Below are positions 50,367 through 63,533 of a DNA stretch of 64,000 nt, in pieces. A program made the translations under genes and the position numbers. Positions within the stretch are counted from its first letter, which is position 1. Each line of letters opens with the position of its first letter. Source of the DNA: Branchiostoma floridae (lineage: Eukaryota > Chordata > Leptocardii > Amphioxiformes > Branchiostomatidae); contig NC_049983.1 in the NCBI RefSeq assembly GCF_000003815.2, positions 22,062,796 through 22,126,795 on the forward strand, read 5' to 3'. The notes beneath the pieces were generated by a model. It did no database searches. It was not told the DNA's origin and saw only the letters and a program-made list of their open reading frames with translations.

Positions 50367-53300
50367 CTAGTCATCCAGCTGACACAACATGGCGGCGCCA
50401 CGCTTGATCCAGTGCTGGACAGGCTTGTCGGTGGGGAGGGCGATCATCAGTACAAAGTTGGTGGAGTGTCCGGTCGTGAGGAGCACGCCGCGACGCTCCG
50501 AGGTCTTGTAGACCGGGCACTGGTAGTCTCCCCGGTCGGGGAGGTCGGCTTTAAGCGCTGGTTTCACCCAGATGATCGGGATGGGCTCGTTCAGGATCTT
50601 GGGGACCTGAGAAGGAATAACAACAAGGTGATTATAGATATAAAGAGTAAGGTATTTAATTTTAAAGTCACTGATTCAGTGAGGCAGCCAAACTATACAC
50701 AAGATAAGGGCTAGCCTGTGACATCTTAATCTTAACTTTTTTGTACTTCGATGAAGGTTTGACATCAGATTATAAGATTCGCCAAAAAGCAGTAACTGTA
50801 ATACTTCATGCAACTGGACAGTTTCCAAATCATATCCAGTTGCTTGAGTAACGGCTTTTTGGCGTGTTTTTGGTACTAATAGCATGCACATTGGGTTATA
50901 AGAACACAAACAAACTCAGCTATATGCAGGCTGGGTTTAAACCCATAAGTTTGAAGTTTAGAAGTCTGACCGCAAATGATGGTATGCTACTAGCAAGTTG
51001 CAGATTCAGTACTACACATAAGGTAAGAAGATGACATTACCTAGAACTTAGAAAATATGTAAGAAGGAACTGAATCTGCATTCTTCTGTGCATGTCAATG
51101 TTTACTACCTTCCTCTGAAACACTTCAGAACCCAAACTTTGACCCGTCAGCACGTACCTGCTCAGCCAGCACTCCCTTCTTCTTGTCCCAGCGACAGCCG
51201 TCCAGGAACAGGCCGATGACGTATACACCGTCCTCGGGCGCTGTGTCACTCGTCTCACGGGGAATCACCTGTAGGGGAAATGTACACTATTAGGATACTC
51301 CCAAAGATACTCAATTCAGTAACCCATTATCTAAAAAGAATACAACCAGTGTGCAAAACACTGTTTCAGTCTGGCATAGCTACATGTACATTATGTACAC
51401 ATTGTAAAATTTAGGAACAAATTAAGATTGACAAGCCACTGCTATTTGTTCTGATTGGTGTGCAAGTAAAATACTCCTTCTGTCTGGCATAGCTAAAGGT
51501 ACATGATTGTACATTGTAATGTTTAGGAACAAATTAAGATTAACGAGATTTATTTTACTGTAAACTTATTTTTCCAGGCTTTACAGATACACTTGTACTA
51601 TACAACATGATTTGTTTTCAACGCACAATGGAATGTAGTGAACCAAGAAAAACTAACCTTCCCTGGCCTCTAAATTATCCTTGGCCAAGATACAAGGAAT
51701 AAACAGGCCACACCTTTCCCCATAAGAAGGATGTTTAGAAACTTTACCTCAAAGTCGAAGACCAGCTTGTCGATAGCAATGGTGTACTTCCTGGCGTAGT
51801 TCTGCATGGCGCCCGTCAGGAAGGCCTGCGTGAAGAAGAACCCGGAGATCCAGAATACCATCGGCTTCCCCTTGTCCATCCAGGTCTGCAGGAAAAACAC
51901 AACAAAGTTAAGCATTACCAATACCATTGGTCTATGTATTAATACCATGGTTTCAATCTAAATAGTGTAGGGTAGGTATCTGATTAATGACTAGAATTTT
52001 ATACTAAAAACATGCTTATGGTAAAGAGATAATTCATTATATTTCCATGGTGTTTTAAGTTCACGGTTTGATATTATTTTGCAGTGCAGAAGAAATACAT
52101 ACAATCAATTGTATGTACATTCACTGCAAACATGTTAAGATCCACACCACATTTTGTATACTCCAGATGAGCTTACCAAAAAGCTAATCTACTACATGTA
52201 CCAAATTTTCTTGATTAAAGTACAAGTCACCAATGTGCTGCAGCTTCAGTGCGATTATGCATTCTAACCTGTAGGAAGACGATCCTGTTGAGGAAGTCAG
52301 CGATGTAGCTGCCCAGCGGTTTGAGGCTGGGGTAGGAGCGCTTGGCCCACATGGCGGGGACCTTCCCCACGGTCAGGCTGTGCGCCACACCCTCCAGCTC
52401 TGCCGACATCACCACCAGACCCTTGATGGCCTTCTGAAGGTTCTGCAGCGAGGACCGGATGATGTCCAACAGTCTGGGAACACAAAAATACAAGCAAGTT
52501 AGACTGGAGTCATTTTTGCATGTGTCCAACAGTCTGGGAACACAGAAATGCTCATGGGATAGGATGGAAGTACAAGTGAGTGTCTCCAAAAGTATTTGTT
52601 GGATAGGCTGTGATCATTTGTACCATTTGTCCATGTACATGTATATACAGAAATTACTTCACTTGATAAGTTGAAAACGGATTGTTATTTGTGATTCATA
52701 GCAGGAACATACAGGTACATGTATTAGAGTTATCTGTCTTTTTATTTTCCAATGTTGAAGTTTTTCATCTCAGACATCTCGCAATTCTGTCCTCTTTGTG
52801 TTGTCGCATTTACAGGCAAGTAATCTGATATTCTGTTTTCATTTGTTGATGGGAATAATCCTAAATCTGCAACCTCAAAAACCCAATTTGCCTTTCTGAA
52901 ATATCCTTCCATCAACCAAACAGCCAACCGAATTATGACACAAACAAAGCCATCTGTACTTGTTGAAAGGCTCAATTTCCTGCACCAGTACAGTGTTCAT
53001 ACTCTCCTCATAACAACCAACCAAACAAACAAAGCATTCCCTACTTGTTGAAGCGCTCCATCTCCTGCACCAGTACAGTGTTCATGCTCTCCTCATACTT
53101 GACAGGGTATTTCTCCTGGGCTTCCTCCAGGTCAAAGCTCTTGGGCAGTTTGCTGAGGATGTCTTTAGCGATCTCAAACAAGGCATTCTCCCCACCTCCT
53201 GCAACACCGCCTCCTGAGGAACCTGTGAGGGGGTTAAAGGAACTGGTAAGGGTATGCCAATGTCTTTGAAGTAGTAGTTGAAGAAGGAAGGTAACATGTA

Positions 53301-56300
53301 CTAAGTACTTAGACTTATCTATCACTTGTTCACAGTGGAGAATTGACTGAGTCCCAAAGTGCAACAGTTACTTTGTAACCCATGGCCATACCTTAACGAC
53401 CAGACTGGAACAAAATTGGTTCAAAAGAGAACATGTAGACATTAAAAGCAAGCAAACACAACAATATTGTAGCTTAATCTTTAGCCATGTAAAAGATTAT
53501 ACATTCAGGATCTTTTACTACAATTTTTGTTCAATGCTTTTGTTTGTAGCAGTGGATCAACAAGTATACATTTATATTTAAGAAAACATTCAGAACACAC
53601 ATAACTACGTATAATTTAATATGCAGCTTTTGATTGATGACGTTGGTATCAAACTAATAACAAAACAAACATGGAGAAATACTCTTGAATTAGTATAGAT
53701 ACACCTTGACCCCCTGCAAATTTAACCTTTCAACATTGCAACAACATGTTAGTACAACAATGTACAGAAAGTACCCTTACTAGGCTTTAAACCTTAATTT
53801 CCCATATGATCAATACGTACACCGTTAGTTAATGTAAACCTTAAACCTTTAACTGGAACAAACACAACAAAAACATAAAGACCATGTGTTTGATAAAATC
53901 AGATCCCCAGGAACTTAAATTTATCTGTGGGGTAATCTATATCCGTTTATCAGGTCGATGGACAATGGTTTCAAATGGCAATATTGCAAATTTATTGCAG
54001 TTAAAACCACCATCTGTCAACTTTATACACTACTGACTTACTTGGCTTACTTGACTTATGTCGGTTGTCACTAATACCATTTTTAAATACAACGGATATA
54101 GTTTACCCCACTGACAAAGGTGAACTAGCATTAGATATAAACCTTAAGAACAGATTGTTTTGTTAGTAGTTGTGATCCCAACACCAGGATACAGGAACTT
54201 TCATCATGCTGTACACCGACAAGGAAGGACATGGATTAGAACATACATGTATGGACAAGACATACATGTACATTTAAGTGTACACAGAAACATTGTTCTC
54301 ATGCTGTCCTTTCAGCTTTGTGTGAAAAAATTCACCATGACTGGTCACAGGTGTTATGATGGCCAATGGGCCTTTGACCCAATTGAAAATTTTTCAGTAA
54401 CTCTAAATATCTCCTTTCAGTTGGCAGGTCATAGGAATAATGTTCCTATGATGACCTTTTTTCTAACATGCTGACAAAAGGTAGTGGATTCTGTCTGAAA
54501 GGGCTGACCGTTTCCAACATCATACCCAGTTGTTTGTGTAATGAGTAATGACTATTTGGCGTTAATTCCCTGTCATTTTGAAGTCTAATTCCTTTTTCAT
54601 TCATCATTTTCATGACTGTATTTTCTTCATTTTCATGAATGGAGAAAAGCAGGGACAACATAAGACATCTTGTTTCTGTCTACACAGTTGCTAAAACATC
54701 TCACCAGAACCAGGTCCACTGTCCTGCGACTCTGGAAGGGGGAAAGGAAGTGAGGGCTTAAACTGGGTACTTTGTACTAATCATAACAAGAGCCTATTGA
54801 ATCATAACAAGATGTACTTACTAATAGGATGGAGTATTACCATATGGTAAAGTCCTTACAATCAAATAGATGGTTGAAATTTTTAATTGATCTCGATTGA
54901 CTTATTTGCTGAGGAAACAATAAAGGACACTTCCCCCCCCAAAAGGAATCAAAATCTCAATCTTTCAACAACAGGTGTTGCAGGCCAGAGTATACCCTTG
55001 GTAATCTACCTGGGTATATTCTAGCCAGGGGTATACTCTGGTTTGTTACACTGGATAACATTCCAGTTTAGAATTAGATTTGGAAAACAATGTTTGGAGA
55101 AGTAGTACTTTTCTGAGTAAGAGTCATGATACAAGATCAGACCAACCCCCAATCGTAAAAGAAACTTTGAACTGAGACCATAAGTTGAACAATACTTCAG
55201 GAGTGACATACATGTACATGGCAGTGTTAAGCCTTACCCTGTGTGAGGAGGATGGAGTCAAACAGCTGTCTGGTTTCCAGCAGCTCCTTGGAGATGTCGA
55301 CGTTCTCGTGCATGCCGAAGATCTCAGGGTGCTGGGAGAAGGGCAGGTTCTACAGGGGGAACACAGGTAGTGCACAATATTTATACATGGATCACAGTCA
55401 AATACTAACAACATAAATGTCAAATTTGTTAAGTCAACAATACTATTTTGATTAAATGACAAGAAGATGACCATAAGAGAACAAAAAGCTACATTGATGA
55501 AGGTTACTGATTAAAGATAGTGGGTGCTATCTGAAATGTCTGACTGCTTCCAAAATCATATCCAGTTGCTTAAATAATAATTGCTATTTGGCATAGTTTC
55601 TTTTCGCAGTTTTCAACAGAAGTGAGGCCAATAAAACAATTGCACATTGCATTTCATATTCAAAATTCTTAATAATAGAGCATCGGATGGCTAATTGTGA
55701 CACTACTTTTAAATTAGTAGCTCCTGTTGAAAGAATCCAGTCTTGCTCTTACCTTGATAAAGTTGACATAGCTTTCGTAGTCGCCCTTGGGTGGTGCAAA
55801 GTAGTTCCCGCTGGGGGAGAACTTGTACTTGCTGTCATACACGATGTCTGGTCGGTAGAAGTCGGCGAGGATCGTGAGGAGGGTGCGGCGATCCTTGTCG
55901 TCTGTCACACGGCCTCCGTAGTTACACTCGCCAGCCAGGTAGGAGATGGCAGGGAAGGGGATCTCCTCATACTCATTCAGGAACATCTGAGGAAGAGAAG
56001 TCAGTTACTTGAAAGCCTCTGAAATCTACATCTTGATTTGAATGGTTCATTGATTTTTTTCTACCCTAATTTGCAATGATTTTGTAACTGGTTGCTTGGA
56101 AATCAGTGGAATTACTAGAAAATAATGTCATCAGGTTGGTAAATCAAGGAATATGATAATAGGAGTTTTCTCAGCCACGTTTGGGATTGTGTACAGTTCG
56201 TGCCGCAAACGTGCCACCAACATCGGCTACAAATACCGGTAGCGGCTAGAAGCAGAACTCCAGTTAGAAGATCTGAGGAAAATGTCTCATAGGCATTGAA

Positions 56301-59300
56301 ATTTCAGCTAATGTGACATTAAAGGGTTGTGTAAATATTAAAGAAAACTCCTATATCCAGTGGATTAACTGGAGGGACTACCCTAGTTTCATTAATGAAT
56401 AAACAAAACATGTTTAAGCTCACAACACAAAGTCTAATACTGTAACAGTAATGTCCAAGATGCTCCAAACCTGAAGAGCACACTGATCACAAGTAATACC
56501 TTTAGCTGCCTGATACTGATGTGGAGATCCAACTCATTGTCAATGAGACAAAACTTAAGTCACAACACACTGGAGAACACTAAATACTTTTACCAAAACA
56601 GTAATGTCTACTGAAACAGCAATGTCCAAGATGCTCCAAAAGCTGAAAAGCACACTCTAACTGTACCTGTAGCTGCCTGATGCTGATGCGCAGATCGGAC
56701 TCGTTGAACCCGTACGGGATGTTCCACCCGAGGGGACCAAACTTCCTCCTCTCCTGGATCAGAGCATGGAAGAAGCAGAGCCCAAACAGCAGCTTCTCCC
56801 ACTGCAGCTCCTTCCCGGGGCAGCCCTCGAAGAACTCCGGGTCGGAGATGGGGTCGTTCAGGTAGGACTGGAGCAGGTTCATGCGCAGGCCTGTCGGAGG
56901 CTCGTTCGTCATCTTGACGCCGTTTTGAAGCACGACCACTGGGAACTGTTGGGAAAACAACAGCAAGAAAAGTGTCATTACACTGAATGGCCAGCTACAC
57001 CTTTGCACATCTTATTTTAGGCACTGTTCAAACCTACTGTATTCTTATGAGGATGCTACTGCAGCATATAATGGCAACAAGTTCCACTCCATGGCATAGT
57101 TCTCAGGGAAAAACAAATTTCTCAATTTCTCAATTCTGTGTTGATAACTCCAGTACTTAAAGGCATGGCTATTTTTCGTTCTTTCTATCAAGTTGATGGA
57201 CGGAGGCTTAAAATTGCGATATTTTCAAGCATATTCTTTAAAAATGTGATACTGAGTCTGTCAACTTGATATCCTTAACTACCCAGCTTTAAGAACAACG
57301 GATATAGGTTACCCCACAGATAAAGGTGAACTATCAATGCATGTACCTTATCCGATGGGTATGAGGTGAGCCAGAGCCTGAAGTCGGGGTTGACCACCTC
57401 GGGGTTGAAGTCCTCACAGATCTTCTCCATGGCAGGCATCCAGGAGGTGGCCAGATGGCAGTTCTGCAGGCACACCCACGTGCCGTCTTTCGTCGCATTG
57501 CTGATCAGCTTGGCAGCTATGGGGCCCTGGAAGACAATGTAAAAACATAAGTCATGACAGACAATGTTTTACTGATAATGTTTCCTTTGGCGCATTGCTG
57601 ATCAGCTTGGTAGCTATGGGGCCCTGGAAAAGATGGAAAAACATACGTTATGACAGACAATGTTTTAGTCATAACATTTTCCTCTGCAGGCACACCCACG
57701 TGCCATCCTTCGTCACGTTGCTGATCAGCTTGGCAGTTATGGGGCCCTGGAAGAGATGGAAAAACATAAATCATGACAGAAGAGGTTTATTCCTATTATT
57801 TCCTTCTCCAGGCATGCCAACATGCTGTCCTTCATCGCATTACTGAGGAGGTTGGCAACTAGGGAGCTTAAAAGTATATGAGTTTTAATCAGCTTGGTAG
57901 CTATAGGTCTATGGTAAGAAGTAAATAACCATAGAGGCCAATATTCGCTTCCAGCAGATGAAGACTTCATTGCTGATTTTTCTTAAAACATCTTATCCCA
58001 TGTCCAGACATCACAAGAAAAATGGTTAAGAAAGGTGGTTGAAAATAAAGACATTTTCTAGATTTTCACCCATTTTTGTGGATAAGATTAGAAAAAAGTA
58101 AAAGTAGAAATTAAAGAAATTAAATTCTGGATAAATCTAAGGTTTTCTGTAAAATGAAGTCATGAAACAATGCGCTCTGTAGAGATTAGGGTCAAAACAT
58201 CAATAAAAAGAGAAGGGCCAACAAACCAGGAAATAGAACTGGGAAGTGAAATAAGAATGGTTGGTGTACCTGTCCCTGTCCAAGAGAGATGGCATTAAAC
58301 TTGTCTCCACTGAAGCCCTTGTCCTCGGCAAACTTGAGCAGACTGGCCATGGGGTCCGCGCCGGGCGACAGGACGAAGATCAGGGGCGCACAGCTGTTGG
58401 AATCCACGTAACTCTTACTCAGGTCAAACGGTGGAGGTTCAACGAACTTCTTACCCAGGTTGTCTGTCACAAACGTCGTCACAATGGGTGTCACCTATGG
58501 TGTGGTGGATCAGAATTGTTGGTGTTTATTGTTTAATTTACCAAATATACCAGTGCAAAGGCCAAGTGGGTAGATTGTTTGCCTTGGCATTAAGGTAGGT
58601 CATAAGTTCAAATAATGGTACATGCTGCTTTCTATGCTTAGCATTCAGAATTTGGAAAAGAGTGTGGTATTTGACTACTCCCCTGCTGTAGTATTTCCCC
58701 CAAAGTTGTGTAGCCCTGGGTGCTGCCCTATGCACCATCTGGTGTGGAAAGGACTTATCAAATATGCTTTGGATAATTATCTCTATTGTTTGGTCTAGAT
58801 ATTTGCTACAGGTTCACAAAAAACAATTGTACCGACATCATGGAGTGTCTTGGATAAAAAATTTCTTACATTTCTCATTTATCAGTCAAAGATAATTTCA
58901 ACATATTTCCTTGACAATGACTTTGACCCTTATAATTACCTTGTCAGGTCTGATACACCTCAATACGATCATCTTGGCGAAGGAAGAAAGCTTGTCCTGC
59001 CAAGGCGAGGGCAGAAGAAACTTGTGAGGCTCCTTGGAGTCATACATCTTCCTCCAGGAGTCCACATTGTCCTGGAAGTGTTCTCTGTGAAGGAAATAGA
59101 CAAGATCAGAATTGATGACCATGCGAGCTACCAACCTTGTCAAAAATCCTGTTAAGCAATAGAACAATCACTTTCTGTTTATCTTTTTGTCAGATCTATT
59201 TCTGCATAGTGAGCGGTTCTTCACAATTATTATATTTTGTTCTGAAAAAAAATGTTTTCGCTATATTACCCTGTTACTGGGCACCTATTAGAAATTTATC

Positions 59301-62300
59301 TTTTTTCTACTGGTTCCCATGTTTGAGGCCTAGTTCTGTGAGGAAGAGACCATCATTGCCCTGGACAGCAAGCCAAGAGTTTGTGTCTGACTTAATGCCA
59401 GGCCAAACTGGAGCCGGGTTGGGAAGCTATTGGGAACAAAAGACAACAGAACACACAAAAAACACTAGTCATGAACATAATCTGTGTATATTCCTTGATG
59501 AACACTGTGACTTTGTCTGACCCTTACCTCTTTCCTCATGGCCTCAATGAAAAGCAGCCTGCAGGCCAATTTGAGCTTTCATGAATAAACAAAGGTTATA
59601 ACAAAAAACTTTTCGTTTTCACAAACACCCTGGCCGAGCCCCGGTTTGAAAATGAGATATTAGCATCATAAATCAACCAAATTCATGTCTCACCTGAAGC
59701 CACTGAAGGGCTTGAGGTCGTTGGCCCTGCAGACCTCGTCCCAGGTCTTGTCGGACACCCAGCTGGGGTCGGGGTTCTTCCGTTTGTTCTCAAGACCGAC
59801 TCCACCCGTCAGGAAAAACATGAAGGACTCACGGTCCAACTGCTCCTTAGCCCTGCAAGAACATCAGAAATCACGACTGTTAACATATATCCTTAAAGAT
59901 GTTAACACTAAGGACTCCTAGACCAGGGCTGTACTCCAACTTTGAATTTCATTATGTCCCACAGCCCATGTTATTGATTATTCAAAATTGCGGTTTATCA
60001 AAATTTTCCACAAATATGTGGTAGACAGCAAATAAAACTGTCTGTAAAGTCATATGACTCTGAAACTGGCATTTTGCAGCACTGACTTTCCTAGAAAGGT
60101 TTTTTCCAAATAAATCTTACATTTTAGTTAACACTTTAAAAAATCATTTAACATTCATATTGCAGGATACAACAGCAGCAAAGAGCATGCAATTCAAATG
60201 GATGATGCCATTTTTTTTCTTTTTTTAAAAGAATCCCAGACAAAAGGCAGTTGCTTACATGAGGATGTTGCAGCACAGCACAAAGGAGAAGAGCAGCTTG
60301 TCCTTCTCAAACAGGGAGCGGCAGACGTTGCAGTACAGCGAGTAGGTGAAGTGGTCCGACAGGTACCGCAGGCGCTTCTCCAGGATCTTGGATTTGTTAC
60401 TGTGGGAGAAACACACATGTCATGGTTTTGTCAAGTTTTTTTACAAGACAGCAAGAGTGAAAAATAACGAAAGTTCTATTACACATTAGATCTTCATTCA
60501 GTGATTATAGACACTCAAATAGAGGAACTCCTTCCAATAAGATGTCCATGGTGCTGAAAATCAGAATGTCATACGACTGACAGTAAAAGGGAAATAAGGT
60601 TTGTTCTTTCTGATTTATTATCTGATTTATTATCTGATTTATTATCAACTGAATCTCAACTAGCGATTGTATACACAGGTATGCAAAAGAAGAAAAAATC
60701 TCCTTCCACTAAGGTTTCTCCTTGGTGCTGAAACCAGACTGCTGTGAAGTTAACGAAAAGAAATGAGAGTAGTTGAAGGTTTGATTTGGTTTGGATCTGA
60801 TCACCATTAGTGACTGATCACTACTCTTCCTGGTGAATTATGTAAATCACCGTATGGCTGATAGGAGACAGAGGTTTGCCAGGCCTCCGTCCGGGTGGTT
60901 TGAAGTGAAACTTCCTGTCTGTATCTATCTATATCTATGTAGCCGGTATAACTGCCCTTCCAGCTTCACAGGCATGCGGCAGCAGCTGGTTTTATTGTGC
61001 AGAACGGCCTGTCACACCTAGCTTTTGCACATCTATCTGAAAATGCTCTGTAAAACTAACCAACAAAGGTGCCCCTATCAAAATCATCAACACGAGACAG
61101 AAGTTTTTGCACCATCACACACTGGCCGGGGCATGGCCCTTTTCTTTTTCTAAAGGTGTGGTGGGTTCTTTAAAGGTGTGTCCCACCTGTCAGCGATGGA
61201 GTTGATGAAGAGGTTGATGAACCAGGTGAGGCTGTACTGGTACATGGGGTCGATGTTGGGCAGGTCTGCAATGGAGAAGAACAGGATGGAGGAGTGGGTG
61301 GCGATGGGGCGGTACCCGGCGCGGTTCTCGTCAATCTTCTTCTCTGTCTCCTCAGCAATCTGCAGCAGAAAAAACATCACTGGTTATTCAGAGACCTGTT
61401 TCTAATATCTCAAAAATACAAATGATGAAGCTTAAAAATACATTGTACAAAGAGGTCAGTATGCCATACCTACAACATCAGCATATTTAGAAGACTTCTT
61501 TAGAAGATCACAGCTTCAGACAACTTGAGGGTTTTCTACAGCCCTATATTTTGCTCCATCTTTTCAGTAAACCAATACTTACCTGATGGCATAATTTGAT
61601 TTGAACAATTTCGACCTCAAACATGGCAATGCCAAGATAACAAAATTGCCTTAATTTTTTTCATCTGAAACAAAGCATGTCAAATGAACAAAACAGATTC
61701 AGCATATCAAGAACACCTTCAAATGCCATATGTGCTAATAGTTGCACAAAGTAGCGAGATATGTTATGCCAGCCCAGAGCAGAACAAAAAACAGTCCTGA
61801 AAACAAGATTCAGTGTTACCAACCCAGAAACAAAACAAAACAAAAACACAAAATGTACAATCAGGTGACTTATAGAGTCTTCTCCACTGACCTGTTGTTT
61901 CTTGGAGATCTCGTTGGACAGAACCTTGGAGGAGTCCAGCACCTGGATGGCCGACTCGTCTTCCAAGATGTTCCCCTCAGAGGAGGACAGTGTCTCGAGG
62001 ATCTTGTCCTCGATCTCCTTCAGTGCCTTCTTGTTGGCAGCAGACTGGAGAATGAGGGCGTTCTTCTCTTCTTCAAGATCAGGCCTGGGGAGGGGGATGG
62101 ATTAGAATGTGCATCTACCATCTCTACAGTATAAACTTATCTATAGTTAATTGCAAATTCTTGCTGGAGCGTTAATTGTAGGTCAATTATTAGTTAATTG
62201 TCATTTATTTGTATTTCTTAACTTTACATTGCAATATTGTTATTCATTTGTTCTGTACACTGCTTTGGAAATCAATCTGTGCCTGACTGCAAAGACCACC

Positions 62301-62761
62301 CAGTCGGTTCTTTAAGATGAATAAATAAAACAAAGGGAGGTAACATGAAAGGGGCAGACAAATAGGTGTTCTCCCACACTGAACTGTGACCAGGGCCACT
62401 ATCTACAACACACTTGTTCAGCCTGAGTAACTCTCAGGTCAGGTGACCCTTCAGAGCTGAAGAAACCATGCGATGGTGGATGCCTAAAGAAAGCTTCTCA
62501 TCACAACCATTCTTTGTTGTAAGTACCAGTTTAATTTTCAGATTCCTATTTTTTGTAAAGTTTCCCACCTCTCCTTGGCCACCACGATACCCAGCAGCTG
62601 GTCCTCCAGGCCCTCGGGGGTGATCATGAAGTTCAGCAGCGCCACCTTGACCTGCAGTTCCGGCAGGTAGTGCGGGTTGCGCAGCTTGGTGGTGATGTAG
62701 AAGCGGAAGTCAGCGGAGTACTCGATCACGTTCTCACCCAGACGGATACAGTCAACACCAC
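50367..62761 (-). CDS. Axonemal dynein heavy chain, DNAH3/7/12 type, C-terminal part (5' end beyond window)
   Basis: Seventeen exons: 62761-62569, 62084-61892, 61359-61187, 60399-60259, 59852-59694, 59084-58940, 58494-58270, 57526-57347, 56945-56667, 55986-55753, 55349-55238, 54731-54705, 53222-53045, 52473-52269, 51885-51748, 51268-51158 and 50606-50367. That is about 976 residues, all phases closing. It covers the end of the AAA+ ring ([67 protein letters not shown]) and the C-terminal domain (NESMNTVL-like region, [28 protein letters not shown]), ending CQLDD. It is a motor subunit of ciliary inner arms. The 27-nt exon 54731-54705 (ESQDSGPGS) is a linker that could be alternative. The 53045 donor is GTAGGG, fixed by phase and the KLLD join. 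The exact paralogue is not resolved. Confidence 0.93.
50765..50865. repeat. Dispersed CAACTGGA...TCCAGTTG foldback repeat, copy 2
   Basis: Best-preserved copy: AGATTCGCCAAAAAGC at one end and GCTTTTTGGCG at the other form outer inverted arms, with CAACTGGA and TCCAGTTG as the inner arms. It lies in a dynein intron. Confidence 0.65.
52474..52533 (-). other. Duplicated 3' splice site of a dynein exon, in frame
   Basis: The acceptor and first bases of exon 52473-52269 (TGTGTTCCCAG then ACTGTTGGACA) recur exactly 60 bp upstream, with exon border 52533. Using the distal site would add 60 nt, 20 codons without a stop, in frame. It could be an alternative acceptor; the inserted residues are not conserved dynein sequence. 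Confidence 0.7.
52960..53015 (-). pseudogene. Partial copy of the 3' end of dynein exon 53222-53045
   Basis: TTCCTGCACCAGTACAGTGT and neighbours repeat 53059-53098 with a few changes, including the exon end CAACAA and a GTACAG donor instead of GTAGGG. It lies just downstream of the real exon in transcription order. Confidence 0.85.
53919..54120. mobile_element. Foldback MITE (about 200 bp) in dynein intron
   Basis: Inverted ends: TTATCTGTGGGGTAATCTAT plus ATCCGTTT on the left, and AACGGATATAGTTTACCCCA plus CTGACAAAG on the right. A solo end of the same family is at 57296-57330 in another dynein intron. Confidence 0.72.
54497..54562. repeat. Dispersed CCAGTTG repeat, copy 3
   Basis: CTGACCGTTTCCAACATCAT, ACCCAGTTGTTT, then GACTATTTGGCG. 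A truncated relative of copy 2. Confidence 0.5.
55535..55592. repeat. Dispersed CCAGTTG repeat, copy 4
   Basis: GTCTGACTGCTTCCAAAATC, ATATCCAGTTGCTTAA and TTGCTATTTGGCA match copies 2 and 3. Confidence 0.5.
56440..56535 (-). pseudogene. Decayed copy of the 3' end of dynein exon 56945-56667
   Basis: TAGCTGCCTGATACTGATGT and the preceding intron block AATGTCCAAGATGCTCCAAA repeat the sequence at about 56610-56705 with about 15-20 percent change. The exon piece has drifted and its donor region reads ACCTTTAG, so it is not functional. Confidence 0.82.
57585..57915 (-). repeat. Three to four degenerate copies of the 5' end of dynein exon 57526-57347
   Basis: The block CATTGCTGATCAGCTTGG plus TAGCTATGGGGCCCTGGAA recurs with exon borders near 57623 and 57746, and more weakly at about 57811-57870 and 57888-57912. 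The 57680-57746 copy extends to the CACACCCACGTGCC part of the exon. Each good copy keeps a CTTTTCCAG- or TCTTCCAG-type acceptor. Intervening intron (AAAACATAAATCATGACAGA) is copied as well. Confidence 0.88.
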
Positions 62762-62835
62762 CTGGGGGAAGTAGAGAGAGGATTTTGTCAGTGTCTGTTT
62801 AACACCAATTGTAACCTGCAACTGTGCTGAGGTTT

Positions 62836-63121
62836 AGCCTGGGCATCATCCATAGTAGTAATAGCTGGCTCAATCTTTTTGCTTGCAGTGGTTAGCGTGC
62901 AAAGAGATTAAGCCAGCGGTTACTACGGAGGAGGAGGATGGTGGTACCCAGACTAGCTGAGGTATCCACCTTTGTATGTGTGGCCTCTAACCAGCTGCTA
63001 CATGTAGCTAATCAGAGAAATGGCCTTACACAAAGAAAACATCTAGGCAATTCTCTGATTGGCTGAAAGCTGGTTAGAGGCCACGCCCACAAGGGTGGAA
63101 ACCGCAGCTAGCCTTGGTACC
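62836..63121. mobile_element. Two overlapping foldback elements
   Basis: Element 1 (62836-62956): AGCCTGGGCATCATCC and TAGCTGGCTCAATC pair with AAGCCAGCGGTTACTA and GGATGGTGGTACCCAGACT. Element 2 (62943-63121): GGTACCCAGACTAGCTGAGG and GTGGCCTCTAACCAGCT pair with AGCTGGTTAGAGGCCAC and GCAGCTAGCCTTGGTACC over about 80 bp per arm. They share about 14 bp, as in a nested or chimeric MITE. Confidence 0.78.
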
Positions 63122-63418
63122 AATTCTCCATAGGCTTGGTTCAGTGTATAGAAGAATGCATGCTACATAGCTGGTGCAATTTCAGCTTCGTCCACAGTGT
63201 TCAACATTAATTTTTTACAGCACCCATTTCCTTTCTTTGCTAGTTGTAAAATCAGTCCTCCAAACAGTGTGGATTACAATCTGCAAGAAAGTGAGCATTG
63301 GTGACATTAGTTGCTAAATACATAATATTATACACACCTTAGTGCATGTACAATATCTATGTCACAAGAGATTTATACTAAATGATAAATGTTTTAATTT
63401 GTTGCATATGGACATGTG

Positions 63419-63533
63419 CTAGCCTGGTAATCATCGCTACTGTACCTGCTAAGTCTCTACTGCCCCTTTTGCTATTTGCAGGGGACAGAAGAAACATTTG
63501 GCAGCTACATTACATTGTATAATACCAGGCTAG
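63419..63533. mobile_element. Short foldback element with CTAGCCTGGTA ends
   Basis: Perfect 11-bp inverted ends CTAGCCTGGTA and TACCAGGCTAG about 115 bp apart, related to the ends of the elements at 62836-63121. Confidence 0.6.
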
